A DNA stretch of 64,000 nt from contig JANQJK010000016.1 in NCBI GenBank assembly GCA_028281665.1, positions 310,001 through 374,000 on the forward strand, given 5' to 3'. Made by a program: the position numbers and the translations under genes. Shown here piece after piece: positions 35,763-45,410 of this stretch. The notes beneath the pieces are model-generated. The model ran no database searches. It was given only the letters and a program-made list of their open reading frames with translations, and was not told where the DNA came from. The stretch is from Hyphococcus sp. GTDB lineage: Bacteria; Pseudomonadota; Alphaproteobacteria; Caulobacterales; Parvularculaceae. Position 1 is the stretch's first letter, and each line of letters starts with the position of its first letter.

Positions 35763-36745
35763 TGGGCGAGTTCGATATCATTCGCGAGGTCTTTGCGCCG
35801 CTGGCGGCTGATGCGGATGGGGCGTTCGGGCTCGGCGATGATGCGGCGCTGATCGACAACGGACCCTTTGTGGTTACCAAGGACGCCATTGTCGCCGGCG
35901 TTCATTTTCTACCAAAAGATCCGTATGATCTCGTTGCGCGCAAGCTGATGCGCGTCAACCTTTCCGATCTTGCGGCGAAAGGCGCCCGTCCGATTGGTTA
36001 TCTCCTCGCTTGTGTCTGGCCCGCCGGTGTCAAGCGTGAGCAGATCGAATTATTCGCACGCGGATTGAATGAGGATCAGGGTCGGTTTCGCGTCTCGCTT
36101 TTCGGCGGAGACACCACGGCCCATCTGCAAAAAACAGGCCCGGCGGTGTTCACCGCGACGTTTTTTGGCGCGCCGCCGCGACAGGGCGTGACAGCGCGCG
36201 TAGGCGCGCAGGCTGGCGACGATCTTTATGTCACCGGCGTGATCGGCGATGCCGGTCTCGGTCTGAAAGCGCTGCGTCGCGAAGAGAAATTCACGACGGT
36301 GGATAAGGCCTCACTCGCCATGCGTTACCATCTGCCGGAACCGCGCCTTTCCATCGGTGCGGCGATCGCTGGTTTCGCCACGGCGGCGATCGATGTTTCC
36401 GACGGTCTTATTGCGGATGCGGGCCATCTGGCGCGCGCGAGCGGCCTGCGGGCGGAAATTGACGCCGTATCCATTCCCCGATCGACGGCTGCGGGCGCAT
36501 GGGTGGCGCGTCAGCAGAACCGCTGGAAGGCGCTCGCGGACGTGGCGTCCTTTGGCGATGACTATGAAATTCTCTTCACCGCGCCGTCGGCGATGCGGCG
36601 CTCCGTGACCGTTGCGGCAAAAGCGGCGAAAACGGAGGTTTCCCGAATCGGCTCGATGACCCGCGGAGAGGGGGCGGCGCTGCTCGATGAAAACGGTCGG
36701 GAGATTGCGGTCCGGTCTGCCGGGTTTGATCACCTGAAGGGATAG
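35762..36745 (+). CDS. thiL: Thiamine-monophosphate kinase
   Basis: A 327-residue kinase that makes thiamine diphosphate from the monophosphate. Family signatures: LGDDAALI, the KDAIVAGVHFL segment, KLMRVNLSDLAAKGARP, LFGGDTTA and AAIDVSDGLIADAGHLA. The first codon shares its A with the nusB stop. Last gene of the glyA-nrdR-nusB-thiL group. Confidence 0.96.
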   Translation: MGEFDIIREVFAPLAADADGAFGLGDDAALIDNGPFVVTKDAIVAGVHFLPKDPYDLVARKLMRVNLSDLAAKGARPIGYLLACVWPAGVKREQIELFARGLNEDQGRFRVSLFGGDTTAHLQKTGPAVFTATFFGAPPRQGVTARVGAQAGDDLYVTGVIGDAGLGLKALRREEKFTTVDKASLAMRYHLPEPRLSIGAAIAGFATAAIDVSDGLIADAGHLARASGLRAEIDAVSIPRSTAAGAWVARQQNRWKALADVASFGDDYEILFTAPSAMRRSVTVAAKAAKTEVSRIGSMTRGEGAALLDENGREIAVRSAGFDHLKG

Positions 36746-37033
36746 GGAACCGCAAGAATCACTGCAGGCGACGTCCAGAATCAACAACCTTCGTCGTCGA
36801 CGCGAACAGCCGCCTGCAACTTAGCTTCTCCCCCAGCTAAGCCGAGCGGGCCCGAAAACCCTTACTCGCCCTAAATAATACGCTTGCGCCGGCGCTGCCT
36901 GCGTCGGTGCATGCGCCTATTTTTAGCATTTTCCATACCTATTTTTCGCGAATTCCCCACACGGTTGCTGCGCGAGTTTTATCGCGCTTCAATGTCGGTG
37001 TGTTCGGAAACAACGGACCGGGGAGACTATCGC

Positions 37034-39682
37034 GTGCTGATTGAACGAGATGAAACCCTTCAATCCCTGACATCGCTCGCAGCCGATGCGTCTGACGGGC
37101 GCGGGGCCGTTGCGCTCGTTGCCGGGGAGGCCGGCATCGGAAAGACAACGTTGATGGACGCCCTGCGCGATCAGCTAAAGGGCGCCCATGTCATCTTGAT
37201 GGGCGGGTGTGATGCGCTGTTTACGCCGCGCCCGCTCGGACCGATCCACGACATGGGCAGGCTGCTCGGCTCTTCGACCGCGAAACTGCTGTCGGACGGC
37301 GTCCATTCGTCGGAGCTGTTTGCGGCAATTGTCGAGCGTCTGGGGGATATCGGACAACCGATCGTAATGATCGTTGAAGACACTCACTGGGCGGATTACG
37401 CGACGCTCGATTTTCTGAAGTTTCTGGGCCGACGCATTTCCATGCTGCCGGTCCTGTTGGTCATGACGTATCGTGACGATGAGGTCGGGCAGGATCACCC
37501 GTTCACGCAGGTGATCGGCGAACTGCCGTCCGGCTACACGCACCGCCTGCGGCTTCAGCCGCTGAGTGAAGCCGGCGTCGCTACGCTGGCCTCGTCGTTT
37601 GACGGCGATCATTCACCCACAGACCTTTTCGACGTCACTGGCGGTAATCCGTTTTTTGTAACCGAGCTGCTGGCGAGTCATGAACGCGGCGCGGCAACGA
37701 TTCCAGCCTCCGTCAAGGATGCCGTTGCGGCGCGCCTCAATCGGCTCGCGCCGGCTGAGCGTGATTTCCTCGAAACAATCAGCGTTATACCGGGCCCGAC
37801 GCCGACCGAGATTTTGTCGCCGCTTTTCGGACCGGACGGTGAAACGCTTGCGATGGCGGCGATCGGGCGTGGTCTTGTTGTTAAGGACGCCGGCGGCGCC
37901 TTGCGCTTCCGCCATGAGCTCGCCCGGCTGGCTACCTTGTCGCGCCTGCAAGCGGTGCGTCAGAAGGAAAGCCATGCGCGTGTGCTTTTCGCATTCGAAA
38001 AGGCCGGCTTCGAAGCGAAGTATGATTTGTTGATGCACCATGCGGCTGGGGCGCAGGATGCGCGCAAAGTCCTTCAACTTGCGCCGTCTGCGGCGGCGAC
38101 CGCAGCCGGTCTCGGCGCGCATCGCGAGGCGGCGGCGCATCTGGCGACGGCGCTTCGTTTCGTTGACCACGCCGAGCCCGAGCTTGCGGCGGAAATCTAT
38201 GAGCAGTGGGCGTATGAAGCGGGACTTTCGATCTCCATCGACAACGAGGTTCTGGATGCGCGCCGACATGCGATTACGCTCTGGCGCGCCCTTGGCCGCA
38301 TGGATAAGGTCGGCGAAAACCTGCGCTGGCTGTCGCGGTTGCACTGGTATCGCGGGGAATCCGTCGAGGCGACGCGGTTTTCCGAAGAGGCGGTGAAGAC
38401 CCTGGAATCAATCCCGGCTTCGGCGGAACGAGCCATGGCGTACAGCCTTCGTTCCCAGCTTCACATGCTGAACGACCAGATGGAGGAGTCGATTGATTGG
38501 GGCGAGCGCGCCCTCGGCCTGGCGGACGAATTTGGCGAGGTGGAGGTGCGTATTCATGCACTCAACAATATCGGCACCGCGCGGGTCTTTCGAAATGACC
38601 GAAGAGGGATTGCCGAGCTGGAGGAGAGTCTTGCCCTTTCTCTGAAGCACGGATTCCACGAGCACGCGGCTCGCGTTTACACAAACCTATCGGAGTATGC
38701 GGTCGAGTTCCGCGATTTTCCTCTCGCCGAGCGCATGCTTTCCGAGGGGATCGCTTTTGACACGCAGTACGACCTTGATACGTGGACGCATTACCTGGTC
38801 GGACGCCAGGCGCAGCTGCGTCTTTTTCAGGGACGCTTGCGCGATGCGGAAACCATCGCAAATGGCGTTCTAAATATCGACAAGTTGACGCTGCTGATCA
38901 AACTACCGGCGTTGACGGTGCTCGCAAAAACCAAGATGCGCCTCGGCGCGGACGACGCCGATGCAACGCTTGCGCGGGCATTCGAAAACGCGATGGCGAC
39001 GGATGAGTTTCAGTATGTGGTGCCCATGCGTATCGCCTATATCGAAGCGGCGTGGCTGAATAACGCGCCGGAGACGGCGCACGAACATTTCGAGCGGCTC
39101 TTTTCCCTCGGTCCCGACGCGATGCATCGTTGGCGTGTCGGCGAAACTGCGACCTGGGCGAAACGCCTCGGGATAACGCCGCCAACCGGATTTTTGAAGG
39201 ATTTGCCGGCGCCGTACCGAATGGAGATAGACGGACGGATCGACGATGCCGTGGCGGAATGGCGCCGGATTGGCGCGCCCTACGAGGAGGCGCTGGCGCT
39301 TATTTGTGGCGCTGCGGACGATCCCGGCGAGAGTCTCGCGGACGCGCAGAAGATTCTGCTGCGCATCGAGGCGTCGGCGCCCGCGGGCGAAGTTGCGCGC
39401 CTGGCGCGCGCTCATGGCGTAGCAAGCAGTTTGCCGCGGCCACGCCGGGGTCCGTATAAGGCGGCGCGCAATCACCCTGTCGGTCTGACAAAGCGCGAAC
39501 AGACAATTCTGGGGTTTATCCTTGCCGGCGCGAGCAATGCTGAAATAGCGGAAAAACTGTCACGCTCGCAGCGGACAATTGAGCATCATGTTTCGTCCAT
39601 CCTGACGAAGCTCCACGTGTCGAACCGCATGGAGGCAATGTTGCGCGTACAGAATGAACCCTGGCTGGCGCCGCATGAGTGA
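37034..39682 (+). CDS. Large ATP-binding LuxR-type regulator (LAL/MalT-like)
   Basis: About 882 residues. An N-terminal AAA-type NTPase has Walker A GEAGIGKTT, Walker B IVEDTHWADYA and the sensor VLLVMTYRDDE; a middle region of tetratricopeptide-like helices (about 390-740) probably binds an inducer; the C-terminal LuxR helix-turn-helix reads LTKREQTILGFILAGASNAE ... RTIEHHVSSILTKLHVSNR. The start is best at the GTG (37034, VLIERDETL), eight bases after GGGGAG; ATG 36992 and 36884 lie upstream in frame without such a site. It overlaps the frame that leads into the hydrolase, and is probably its regulator. Inducer unknown. Confidence 0.88.
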   Translation: MLIERDETLQSLTSLAADASDGRGAVALVAGEAGIGKTTLMDALRDQLKGAHVILMGGCDALFTPRPLGPIHDMGRLLGSSTAKLLSDGVHSSELFAAIVERLGDIGQPIVMIVEDTHWADYATLDFLKFLGRRISMLPVLLVMTYRDDEVGQDHPFTQVIGELPSGYTHRLRLQPLSEAGVATLASSFDGDHSPTDLFDVTGGNPFFVTELLASHERGAATIPASVKDAVAARLNRLAPAERDFLETISVIPGPTPTEILSPLFGPDGETLAMAAIGRGLVVKDAGGALRFRHELARLATLSRLQAVRQKESHARVLFAFEKAGFEAKYDLLMHHAAGAQDARKVLQLAPSAAATAAGLGAHREAAAHLATALRFVDHAEPELAAEIYEQWAYEAGLSISIDNEVLDARRHAITLWRALGRMDKVGENLRWLSRLHWYRGESVEATRFSEEAVKTLESIPASAERAMAYSLRSQLHMLNDQMEESIDWGERALGLADEFGEVEVRIHALNNIGTARVFRNDRRGIAELEESLALSLKHGFHEHAARVYTNLSEYAVEFRDFPLAERMLSEGIAFDTQYDLDTWTHYLVGRQAQLRLFQGRLRDAETIANGVLNIDKLTLLIKLPALTVLAKTKMRLGADDADATLARAFENAMATDEFQYVVPMRIAYIEAAWLNNAPETAHEHFERLFSLGPDAMHRWRVGETATWAKRLGITPPTGFLKDLPAPYRMEIDGRIDDAVAEWRRIGAPYEEALALICGAADDPGESLADAQKILLRIEASAPAGEVARLARAHGVASSLPRPRRGPYKAARNHPVGLTKREQTILGFILAGASNAEIAEKLSRSQRTIEHHVSSILTKLHVSNRMEAMLRVQNEPWLAPHE

Positions 39683-39717
39683 GGCCAGGCGGCGGTCCAT
39701 TTGGGTTTTCGATACGT

Positions 39718-40455
39718 ATGATGCATGCAGTTTCAAAGCTGGAAAATTCCGTGACGCTTACTGACGACACCACGCCGAAACGCCCGAATCTTGTTTCGCT
39801 CTTGCGGGAGGCTCGTACGCCGCTGGCGTTGCCGGCCTTTATTCTACAGTCGCCGGCCCTGTTGAATGCGCCGCGTGGCGACGGCCGGCCTGTATTGCTT
39901 GCGCCCGGATATATGGCTGGGGCGCTGTCAATGCAGCCGCTTGCTGCTTTTTTGCGTCACCTGGGATACCGGGCAACGCCATGGCGATTGGGTCGTAACG
40001 ATGGCGATGTTGAACGGCTTGTCGACGAATTCCTTAAAGAGGCTGGCGCGCTGGCATTGCGGGCGGCGGCCCCCGTAACGCTCATTGGCTGGAGCCTTGG
40101 CGGCGTCGTCGTCCGGGAGACCGCCCGTCTTGCGCCGGACACCGTTCGTGAAGTCATCACGATGGGATCGCCGATTGTCGGCGGACCGAAGTACACTGCT
40201 GTCGGCAACTATTATGCGCGGCGTTTTGGTATTGATCTCGATGCGTTTGAAAAAGAAGTGGATGCGCGCAATCGTCTCGGTCTTAAGCAGCCGGTAATGT
40301 CAATTTACAGTAAGTCCGACGGCGTTGTCGACTGGCGCGCTTCCATAGACAGCTACAATCCTCATGCTCGCAACGTTGAAATCTCGGGGTCGCATTTTTC
40401 GCTTGGATTGAATGTCCGCGCCTGGCGGGTCATTGCTGACACGCTTGGCAGTTAA
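39718..40455 (+). CDS. Alpha/beta hydrolase (lipase/esterase-like)
   Basis: About 245 residues. LLAPGYMAGALSMQPLAAFL is the oxyanion region, nucleophile Ser is in LIGWSLGGVVVRE, the acid is likely in SKSDGVVDW and the catalytic His in ISGSHFSLGLN. It resembles bacterial triacylglycerol lipase-like or PGAP1-like hydrolases. The frame opens at a GTG (39679) overlapping the regulator stop; ATG 39718 is a reasonable start though the ribosome site is weak. Likely under control of the preceding regulator. Confidence 0.82.
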   Translation: MMHAVSKLENSVTLTDDTTPKRPNLVSLLREARTPLALPAFILQSPALLNAPRGDGRPVLLAPGYMAGALSMQPLAAFLRHLGYRATPWRLGRNDGDVERLVDEFLKEAGALALRAAAPVTLIGWSLGGVVVRETARLAPDTVREVITMGSPIVGGPKYTAVGNYYARRFGIDLDAFEKEVDARNRLGLKQPVMSIYSKSDGVVDWRASIDSYNPHARNVEISGSHFSLGLNVRAWRVIADTLGS

Positions 40456-40488
40456 AGCGTGATGGCGAGCCGCGAGCACCCCGGCTTC

Positions 40489-40947
40489 TTACTGGCCGGG
40501 GGTCGGGCCTTCCTGTCCAATGCCCGCAGGAAGCTGGCCGACATTGCCGAGAAGCTGCTCCCAGAAATTCAATTCCTTACCGCGCGTCGGTGTTTCGCGG
40601 GAGACGAGCTTCACATTATCGCCGTCTGCCAGATCGAACGCCTCTACATTCTCGACCAGCCCGTCCTCGCCAAAGTGGAACGCCACGACGGAGCGTGTTC
40701 TGACCTTCGGCTTAAAAAAGGCGCGTGTCGTGTTCGAGGCGTTCAGGTAGTACCAGGCGTTGGTATCGAACACGCCGATCATGGACGGCTCGCCGAATTT
40801 CGCGAGGATCGATTCCTTTGAATCGAGGCCAGGCTCGCCTGTGAGTTCGGTCTGGCCGCGCTCCAGAACATAACCATGATTGCTGCGGACCGAGACGCAG
40901 GCCTGCAAGGTCAAAATACCGGCGAAAATCAGGAGCATTCGGAACAT
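40489..40947 (-). CDS. bamE: Outer-membrane assembly lipoprotein BamE
   Basis: About 152 residues with a lipoprotein signal (MLLIFAGILTLQAC) and a SmpA/OmlA domain: GYVLERGQTELTGEPGLDSKESILAKFGEPS, WYYLNAS and VVAFHFGEDGLVENVEAFDL. Part of the BAM complex that inserts outer-membrane barrels. ATG 40947 follows an AGGA; the frame has a TTG 21 bases upstream. It is divergent from the bc1 chaperone gene, with the usual alphaproteobacterial order. Confidence 0.93.
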   Translation of the reverse strand: MFRMLLIFAGILTLQACVSVRSNHGYVLERGQTELTGEPGLDSKESILAKFGEPSMIGVFDTNAWYYLNASNTTRAFFKPKVRTRSVVAFHFGEDGLVENVEAFDLADGDNVKLVSRETPTRGKELNFWEQLLGNVGQLPAGIGQEGPTPGQ

Positions 40948-41136
40948 TCTTACTATCCTCGTCGACAAGCGATCACCGGCGGCCGGCCAAGACCGCCCGG
41001 GGGTTGATCCGATGCACCGCTGCGCTTAGGTCCGCGGCTGGCCCATCGAACGGGGGTTGAATACCAGCCATTGAGCGATGCGGCAAATCCCGCCTGCGGT
41101 CAAAGGCGCTGGACCATTTCTGGGGCTGAGAGGCGA

Positions 41137-41679
41137 ATGTTCAGAGGGCTTTTCCGGAAAAATGCGGCGGTGGAGGCGGGCGAGGCGCTGTTCGCAGCGG
41201 CGTCCGATCAGTCGCGAGCCCCGGCGTTTTACGAGGGCATGGGGGTTCCCGACACGGTTGAGGGCCGCTTTGAAATGACGGCCCTTCACGTGTGGCTCGT
41301 CCTGCGAAAACTCAAGGTAGATGATCGCCGGGCCCGCGATGTCGCTCAAAGACTCTTCGATGCGATGTTTTCGAGTTTCGACGGCGCTTTGCGTGAGCTT
41401 GGCGTGGGCGATCTCGTTGTCGGCAAGAAGATCAGGAAAATGGCCGAAAACTTTTACGGTCGTGTGCAGGCCTATGACGCTGCGCTGGACGAAGCGGCGA
41501 GTGATAACAATGCGACCGCGCTGGCCGCTGCGCTGGCGCGCAATGTCTACGAGTCCGAAGATCCGCAGACCGCGATGACGCTGGCCGACTATACGCGCGC
41601 TGAAGCAAAGGCGATTGACCAGCAGCCGCTGGCTGAGATTATCCGCGGCGTCGTTTTTTTCTCGGACGTTCAATCATGA
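41137..41679 (+). CDS. Ubiquinol-cytochrome c chaperone (CBP3 family)
   Basis: About 180 residues with the UQCC/CBP3 core: FYEGMGVPDTVEGRFEMTALHVWLVLRKL, then LFDAMFSSFDGALRELGVGD and KKIRKMAENFYGRV. In mitochondria the homologue helps assemble cytochrome b of complex III. Start MFRGLFRK at 41137. Its stop overlaps the DUF177 start (ATGA), a conserved coupling. Confidence 0.93.
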   Translation: MFRGLFRKNAAVEAGEALFAAASDQSRAPAFYEGMGVPDTVEGRFEMTALHVWLVLRKLKVDDRRARDVAQRLFDAMFSSFDGALRELGVGDLVVGKKIRKMAENFYGRVQAYDAALDEAASDNNATALAAALARNVYESEDPQTAMTLADYTRAEAKAIDQQPLAEIIRGVVFFSDVQS

Positions 41680-42200
41680 GTGAGGCGCAACCTGAGTTGT
41701 CTGAGGAAATCGTTCTTGACGATCTTCCGCGAGGCGGACGGCAGTTTACGATCGAAGCAAACGATGCAGAACGCGATGCGGTTGCGGGCAGGCTTGGCGT
41801 CGTTGCGGTTGAAAAACTGTCGGGGACGTTGCGCGTCACAGTGACCAGGGACCGGTTTTCAGTGCGCGGTACCGTCGTCGCGCGGTTAAAACGTGAATGC
41901 GTCGTCAGTCTGGAAGAATTTGTTGAGGAGATTGACGAGGCGTTCGAGCTTGATTTTGTTCGCCGGGCGGAAACGCCTGCGCCAGACGAGGATGAACTCT
42001 CGCTCGACTCTCCCGAGGTCCATGAAGACGCAAAACTCGATATCGGCGAGTTGCTGGTTCAACAATTGTCACTGGCGATGGACCCGTTCCCCAGAAAGCC
42101 CGGCGTTCGCAGTCTGGCGGCGGATTTCGGCAAGGATCAGGATGTCTCGCCCTTCGCGAGCGCTCTTGCGAAAGCGGTCAAAACAGAGGAAAATCAATAG
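41676..42200 (+). CDS. DUF177 (YceD-type) protein
   Basis: A 174-residue acidic protein with the family core VVARLKRECVVSLEEFVEEIDEAFEL, then DIGELLVQQLSLAMDPFPRKPGV. YceD proteins are linked to 23S rRNA levels and, next to rpmF and plsX, to lipid/ribosome balance. Here no rpmF (L32) gene lies between it and plsX. Confidence 0.93.
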   Translation: MSEAQPELSEEIVLDDLPRGGRQFTIEANDAERDAVAGRLGVVAVEKLSGTLRVTVTRDRFSVRGTVVARLKRECVVSLEEFVEEIDEAFELDFVRRAETPAPDEDELSLDSPEVHEDAKLDIGELLVQQLSLAMDPFPRKPGVRSLAADFGKDQDVSPFASALAKAVKTEENQ

Positions 42201-42303
42201 TCTGAGATCATATCCTGCGAATCTCTAAAAAGTGGATGAATGTGCGTTGCATGGCGAATCGGGCGCGTTATGCTCCGCGCCGTCCAAGGCAATCGAAACG
42301 GAC

Positions 42304-43392
42304 ATGAACGGCGTCAAACCGACCAGAGAGATAACCGTCGCCATCGATGCGATGGGTGGCGACAACGGCCCCGCGGTCGTTGTCGATGGTGTTGCGCGCG
42401 CGGTTTCGCGCGGACTAAAAGCCAAAATCCTGTTTGTCGGCGATCGCGACACGCTGGCGCCGCTTGTCCGCGGCCATCGCGCCATCGCGAATTCAGGCAT
42501 CATCGACGCCGACAGCGTTGTCTCGATGACCGACAAGCCGATGCATATCGTGCGTCGCGGCCACGATACGTCCATGTGGAAGGCGGTTGATACGGTGAAA
42601 GCGGGCGCGGCGGACGCCGTCGTATCCTGCGGCAATACCGGCGCGCTGATGGCGGTGTCGCTTTTTCAGTTGAAAAAGATTGAGGGGGTCGACCGCCCGG
42701 CCGTAACCGCGTTGTGGCCTACCCAGCGCGGGCGCACGGTTGTTCTCGATGTGGGCGCCAATGTCGAGGCCGACGAAAACCAGCTCGTGCAGTTCGCCAT
42801 TATGGGCGAAGCGTTTTTTCGCGCTCTGATGGGCGTTAAAAAGCCGACGGTAGGGCTTCTCAATGTTGGCGCTGAGGACCTCAAAGGACACGATCTTATC
42901 CGCAAAGCCGCGCGTGTCTTGCGAGACGCGGACCCTGAAATGGCGTTTAAGGGCTTTGTCGAGGGCAATGACATATCCGGCGGCGTGGTGGACGTCGTTG
43001 TGACCGACGGCTTTACCGGCAATGTGGCGCTCAAATCCGCCGAAGGCGCAGCGCGCCTCGTCGGCGGCTGGGTCAAGGAAACGCTGACCGGCACGCTGAA
43101 CGCCAAGCTCGGAGCGCTGATGATGGCGCCCGGTCTTAGAAAACTGAAGGACAGGATTGATCCGTCGTCAGTTAATGGCGGCGTGTTTCTTGGAATCAAC
43201 GGCGTTGTCGTTAAAAGTCATGGCGGTTCGGATGCACGCGGCGTCGCCAGTGCGGTGCAGATGGCGGCCAGCCTGGCGCGGGCCCCGTTTCAGGACGAGG
43301 TGGCGCAAACGGTCGCAGCGGTTATGGCGCGTTCGAATGCGCTGGCGCGGCGCCGCGAAACAGAGTCTGATGTAACAATCGCAGCGCAATAA
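42304..43392 (+). CDS. plsX: Phosphate acyltransferase PlsX
   Basis: About 362 residues. It converts acyl-ACP to acyl-phosphate for phospholipid synthesis. Typical stretches: TVAIDAMGGDNGP, VSCGNTGALMA, ALWPTQRGRTVVLDVGANVE, GFVEGNDISGGVVDVVVTDGFTGN and GVNGVVVKSHGGSDARG-like end. The frame opens with a GTG at 42232; ATG 42304 (MNGVKPT) fits the family length better. Fourteen bases separate it from fabH. Confidence 0.96.
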   Translation: MNGVKPTREITVAIDAMGGDNGPAVVVDGVARAVSRGLKAKILFVGDRDTLAPLVRGHRAIANSGIIDADSVVSMTDKPMHIVRRGHDTSMWKAVDTVKAGAADAVVSCGNTGALMAVSLFQLKKIEGVDRPAVTALWPTQRGRTVVLDVGANVEADENQLVQFAIMGEAFFRALMGVKKPTVGLLNVGAEDLKGHDLIRKAARVLRDADPEMAFKGFVEGNDISGGVVDVVVTDGFTGNVALKSAEGAARLVGGWVKETLTGTLNAKLGALMMAPGLRKLKDRIDPSSVNGGVFLGINGVVVKSHGGSDARGVASAVQMAASLARAPFQDEVAQTVAAVMARSNALARRRETESDVTIAAQ

Positions 43393-43406
43393 AGTAATTG
43401 AATGAC

Positions 43407-44378
43407 ATGACCCTAAAAGCGGTGATCCGCGGATGCGGCGCGTTCCTGCCGCAAAAAGTGCTGACCAATGAAGACCTCGCCAGCATGGTCGACACGAGCG
43501 ACGAATGGATTCGCGAGCGCACAGGCATTCGCGAGCGTCATATTGCCGGCGAGGACGAGAAAACATCCGATCTCGCGGCGGCGGCTGCGCGCGCCGCGCT
43601 TGACGCAGCGGGCATGGCTCCGAATGAAATCGACCTGATCGTTGTCGCGACGACGACGCCCGACCTTACCTTTCCGTCGACAGCGGCAATCGTGCAGGCG
43701 AAGCTCGGCATCGAAAGCGGCGCCGCATTCGATATTCAGGCCGTCTGCACTGGCTTTATCTATGCGTTGTCGACGGCGGAGAAGTTTCTGACGACCGGTC
43801 AGCACAAGCGCGCGCTGGTCATCGGCGCTGAGACGTTTTCGCGCATTCTTGACTGGGATGATCGCGCGACGTGCGTCCTGTTCGGAGACGGCGCCGGCGC
43901 TTTTGTGCTGGAGGCGCAGGAGGAAGCCGAAGCGGGCTCGCGCGGCGTCATGAACAGTTATCTGCGCTGCGACGGGCGCATGGTGGATCTGCTGTATGTC
44001 GATGGCGGCGTTTCTTCGACGCAATCGGTCGGCCATGTGCGCATGCAAGGCAACAGGGTTTTCCGCGAAGCGGTGAACCGGATTTCGGAGGCCATGCAGC
44101 GCGTCATCGCGGACGCCGGCGTCGCGGTGGCCGATGTTGACTGGTTTGTGCCCCATCAGGCGAATGAACGCATAATCCTGGGTGTCGCGAAAAAGCTGGA
44201 TTTACGCAAGGAACAGGTGATTTCCACAATCTCGGGGCAGGGCAATACCTCCGCTGCGTCGATCCCGCTCGCCTATTGCGCCGGCGTTGACGACGGCCGC
44301 ATCAAACAAGGCGATCTTGTCTTGATAGAGGGCATGGGCGGCGGCCTGACCTGGGGCGCCGCGCTTTTGCGTGCATGA
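43407..44378 (+). CDS. fabH: Beta-ketoacyl-ACP synthase III
   Basis: A 323-residue enzyme that starts fatty-acid synthesis by condensing acetyl-CoA with malonyl-ACP. Nucleophile Cys114 (QAVCTGF), His in VPHQANERI and Asn in GNTSAAS complete the triad. Start ATG 43407; a TTG nine bases upstream opens the frame. Part of the plsX-fabH-ihfA-merR order conserved in this class. Confidence 0.97.
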   Translation: MTLKAVIRGCGAFLPQKVLTNEDLASMVDTSDEWIRERTGIRERHIAGEDEKTSDLAAAAARAALDAAGMAPNEIDLIVVATTTPDLTFPSTAAIVQAKLGIESGAAFDIQAVCTGFIYALSTAEKFLTTGQHKRALVIGAETFSRILDWDDRATCVLFGDGAGAFVLEAQEEAEAGSRGVMNSYLRCDGRMVDLLYVDGGVSSTQSVGHVRMQGNRVFREAVNRISEAMQRVIADAGVAVADVDWFVPHQANERIILGVAKKLDLRKEQVISTISGQGNTSAASIPLAYCAGVDDGRIKQGDLVLIEGMGGGLTWGAALLRA

Positions 44379-44508
44379 AAAACAGATAATATATTTCAAG
44401 GCCTTATTGACCATGGCCGTTGGTTAATATTAAGTTCCGGCCCGGTCAGGGAGAGGCGCATCGGGGCGTTCCGACGTTTTGACGCCAAATCACACCGGGG
44501 AGCGGGCA

Positions 44509-44829
44509 ATGCCAGGCACGACAGTAACGCGGGCGGATTTGACCGACGCAGTTTACCGAGCAGTCGGCATCTCGCGAAATGAATCGGCGGCCTTTGTGGA
44601 GCGGATCCTTGAAGAAGTCGCTGCGTCGCTCGAAAAAGGCGATACCGTAAAGATCTCTTCATTCGGAACGTTTTCCGTGCGGGATAAAAAACTGCGCATG
44701 GGCCGCAATCCGAAAACCGGCGAGGAAGTGCCGATTGCGCCGCGCCGCGTGGTTACCTTTCGCGCATCGCACGTGCTGAAAGATCGCATAAACGACGGTC
44801 ACCGTTCCGGCCGCGACGCTGCGGAATAG
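44509..44829 (+). CDS. ihfA: Integration host factor alpha subunit
   Basis: A 106-residue HU/IHF-fold protein with the DNA-bending beta-arm ([30 protein letters not shown]) and the family signature ending [20 protein letters not shown] lies six bases before ATG 44509. Forms a heterodimer with IhfB, which is not in this window. Confidence 0.95.
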   Translation: MPGTTVTRADLTDAVYRAVGISRNESAAFVERILEEVAASLEKGDTVKISSFGTFSVRDKKLRMGRNPKTGEEVPIAPRRVVTFRASHVLKDRINDGHRSGRDAAE

Positions 44830-44871
44830 ATTCACAGGTCGTAAAAAGACCGAGTAAACAGGCAAAACTCC

Positions 44872-45393
44872 GTGGCGAAATCCGCCGAGGCATTCAGAAC
44901 CATTTCAGAAGCCGCCGATGAACTCGATGTGCCGCAACATGTGTTGCGTCATTGGGAAGAGGTGTTCGGGCAAGTGCGTCCAATGCGTCGCGCGGGCGGG
45001 CGGCGTTACTATCGTCCGCTGGATATCGATCTCCTGCGCGGCATTCGGGTGCTGCTCTACGATCAGCGCTATACGACGAAGGGCGTTCAAAAGATCTTCA
45101 AGGACGAGGGCGTCAAATACATCTCTGAACTTGGACGGCGCGCCGCGGCTGGCGAAACCGTTGAAATTCGTCCCGTCATTCCGGAAGACGGCGCACACGC
45201 CAATGCCGCGGGCCGTGACGGCGACGTGTTGGAGTTGACCGCAGACGCGCGGGCGAAGCCGAATCTTCCGCAGGACGTTAAAAGGACCCTGTCGACGTTG
45301 CTGACGCGTCTGGAAAGAGTTCAGGAAGCGCTCGACGAGGCGACCCTCGCGCTGGAGGCCATCGATCACGAGGAGCGCGACGCGGCCGAATAA
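44872..45393 (+). CDS. MerR-family regulator (conserved ihfA neighbour)
   Basis: A 173-residue protein starting with GTG. The N-terminal HTH reads [23 protein letters not shown], then [22 protein letters not shown]; the C-terminal helix ([26 protein letters not shown]) is a dimerisation coil. This gene follows ihfA in many alphaproteobacteria. No sensory Cys ligands are seen, and the signal is unknown. Confidence 0.93.
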   Translation: MAKSAEAFRTISEAADELDVPQHVLRHWEEVFGQVRPMRRAGGRRYYRPLDIDLLRGIRVLLYDQRYTTKGVQKIFKDEGVKYISELGRRAAAGETVEIRPVIPEDGAHANAAGRDGDVLELTADARAKPNLPQDVKRTLSTLLTRLERVQEALDEATLALEAIDHEERDAAE

Positions 45394-45410
45394 CCCTTTA
45401 ACCGCAGCGG

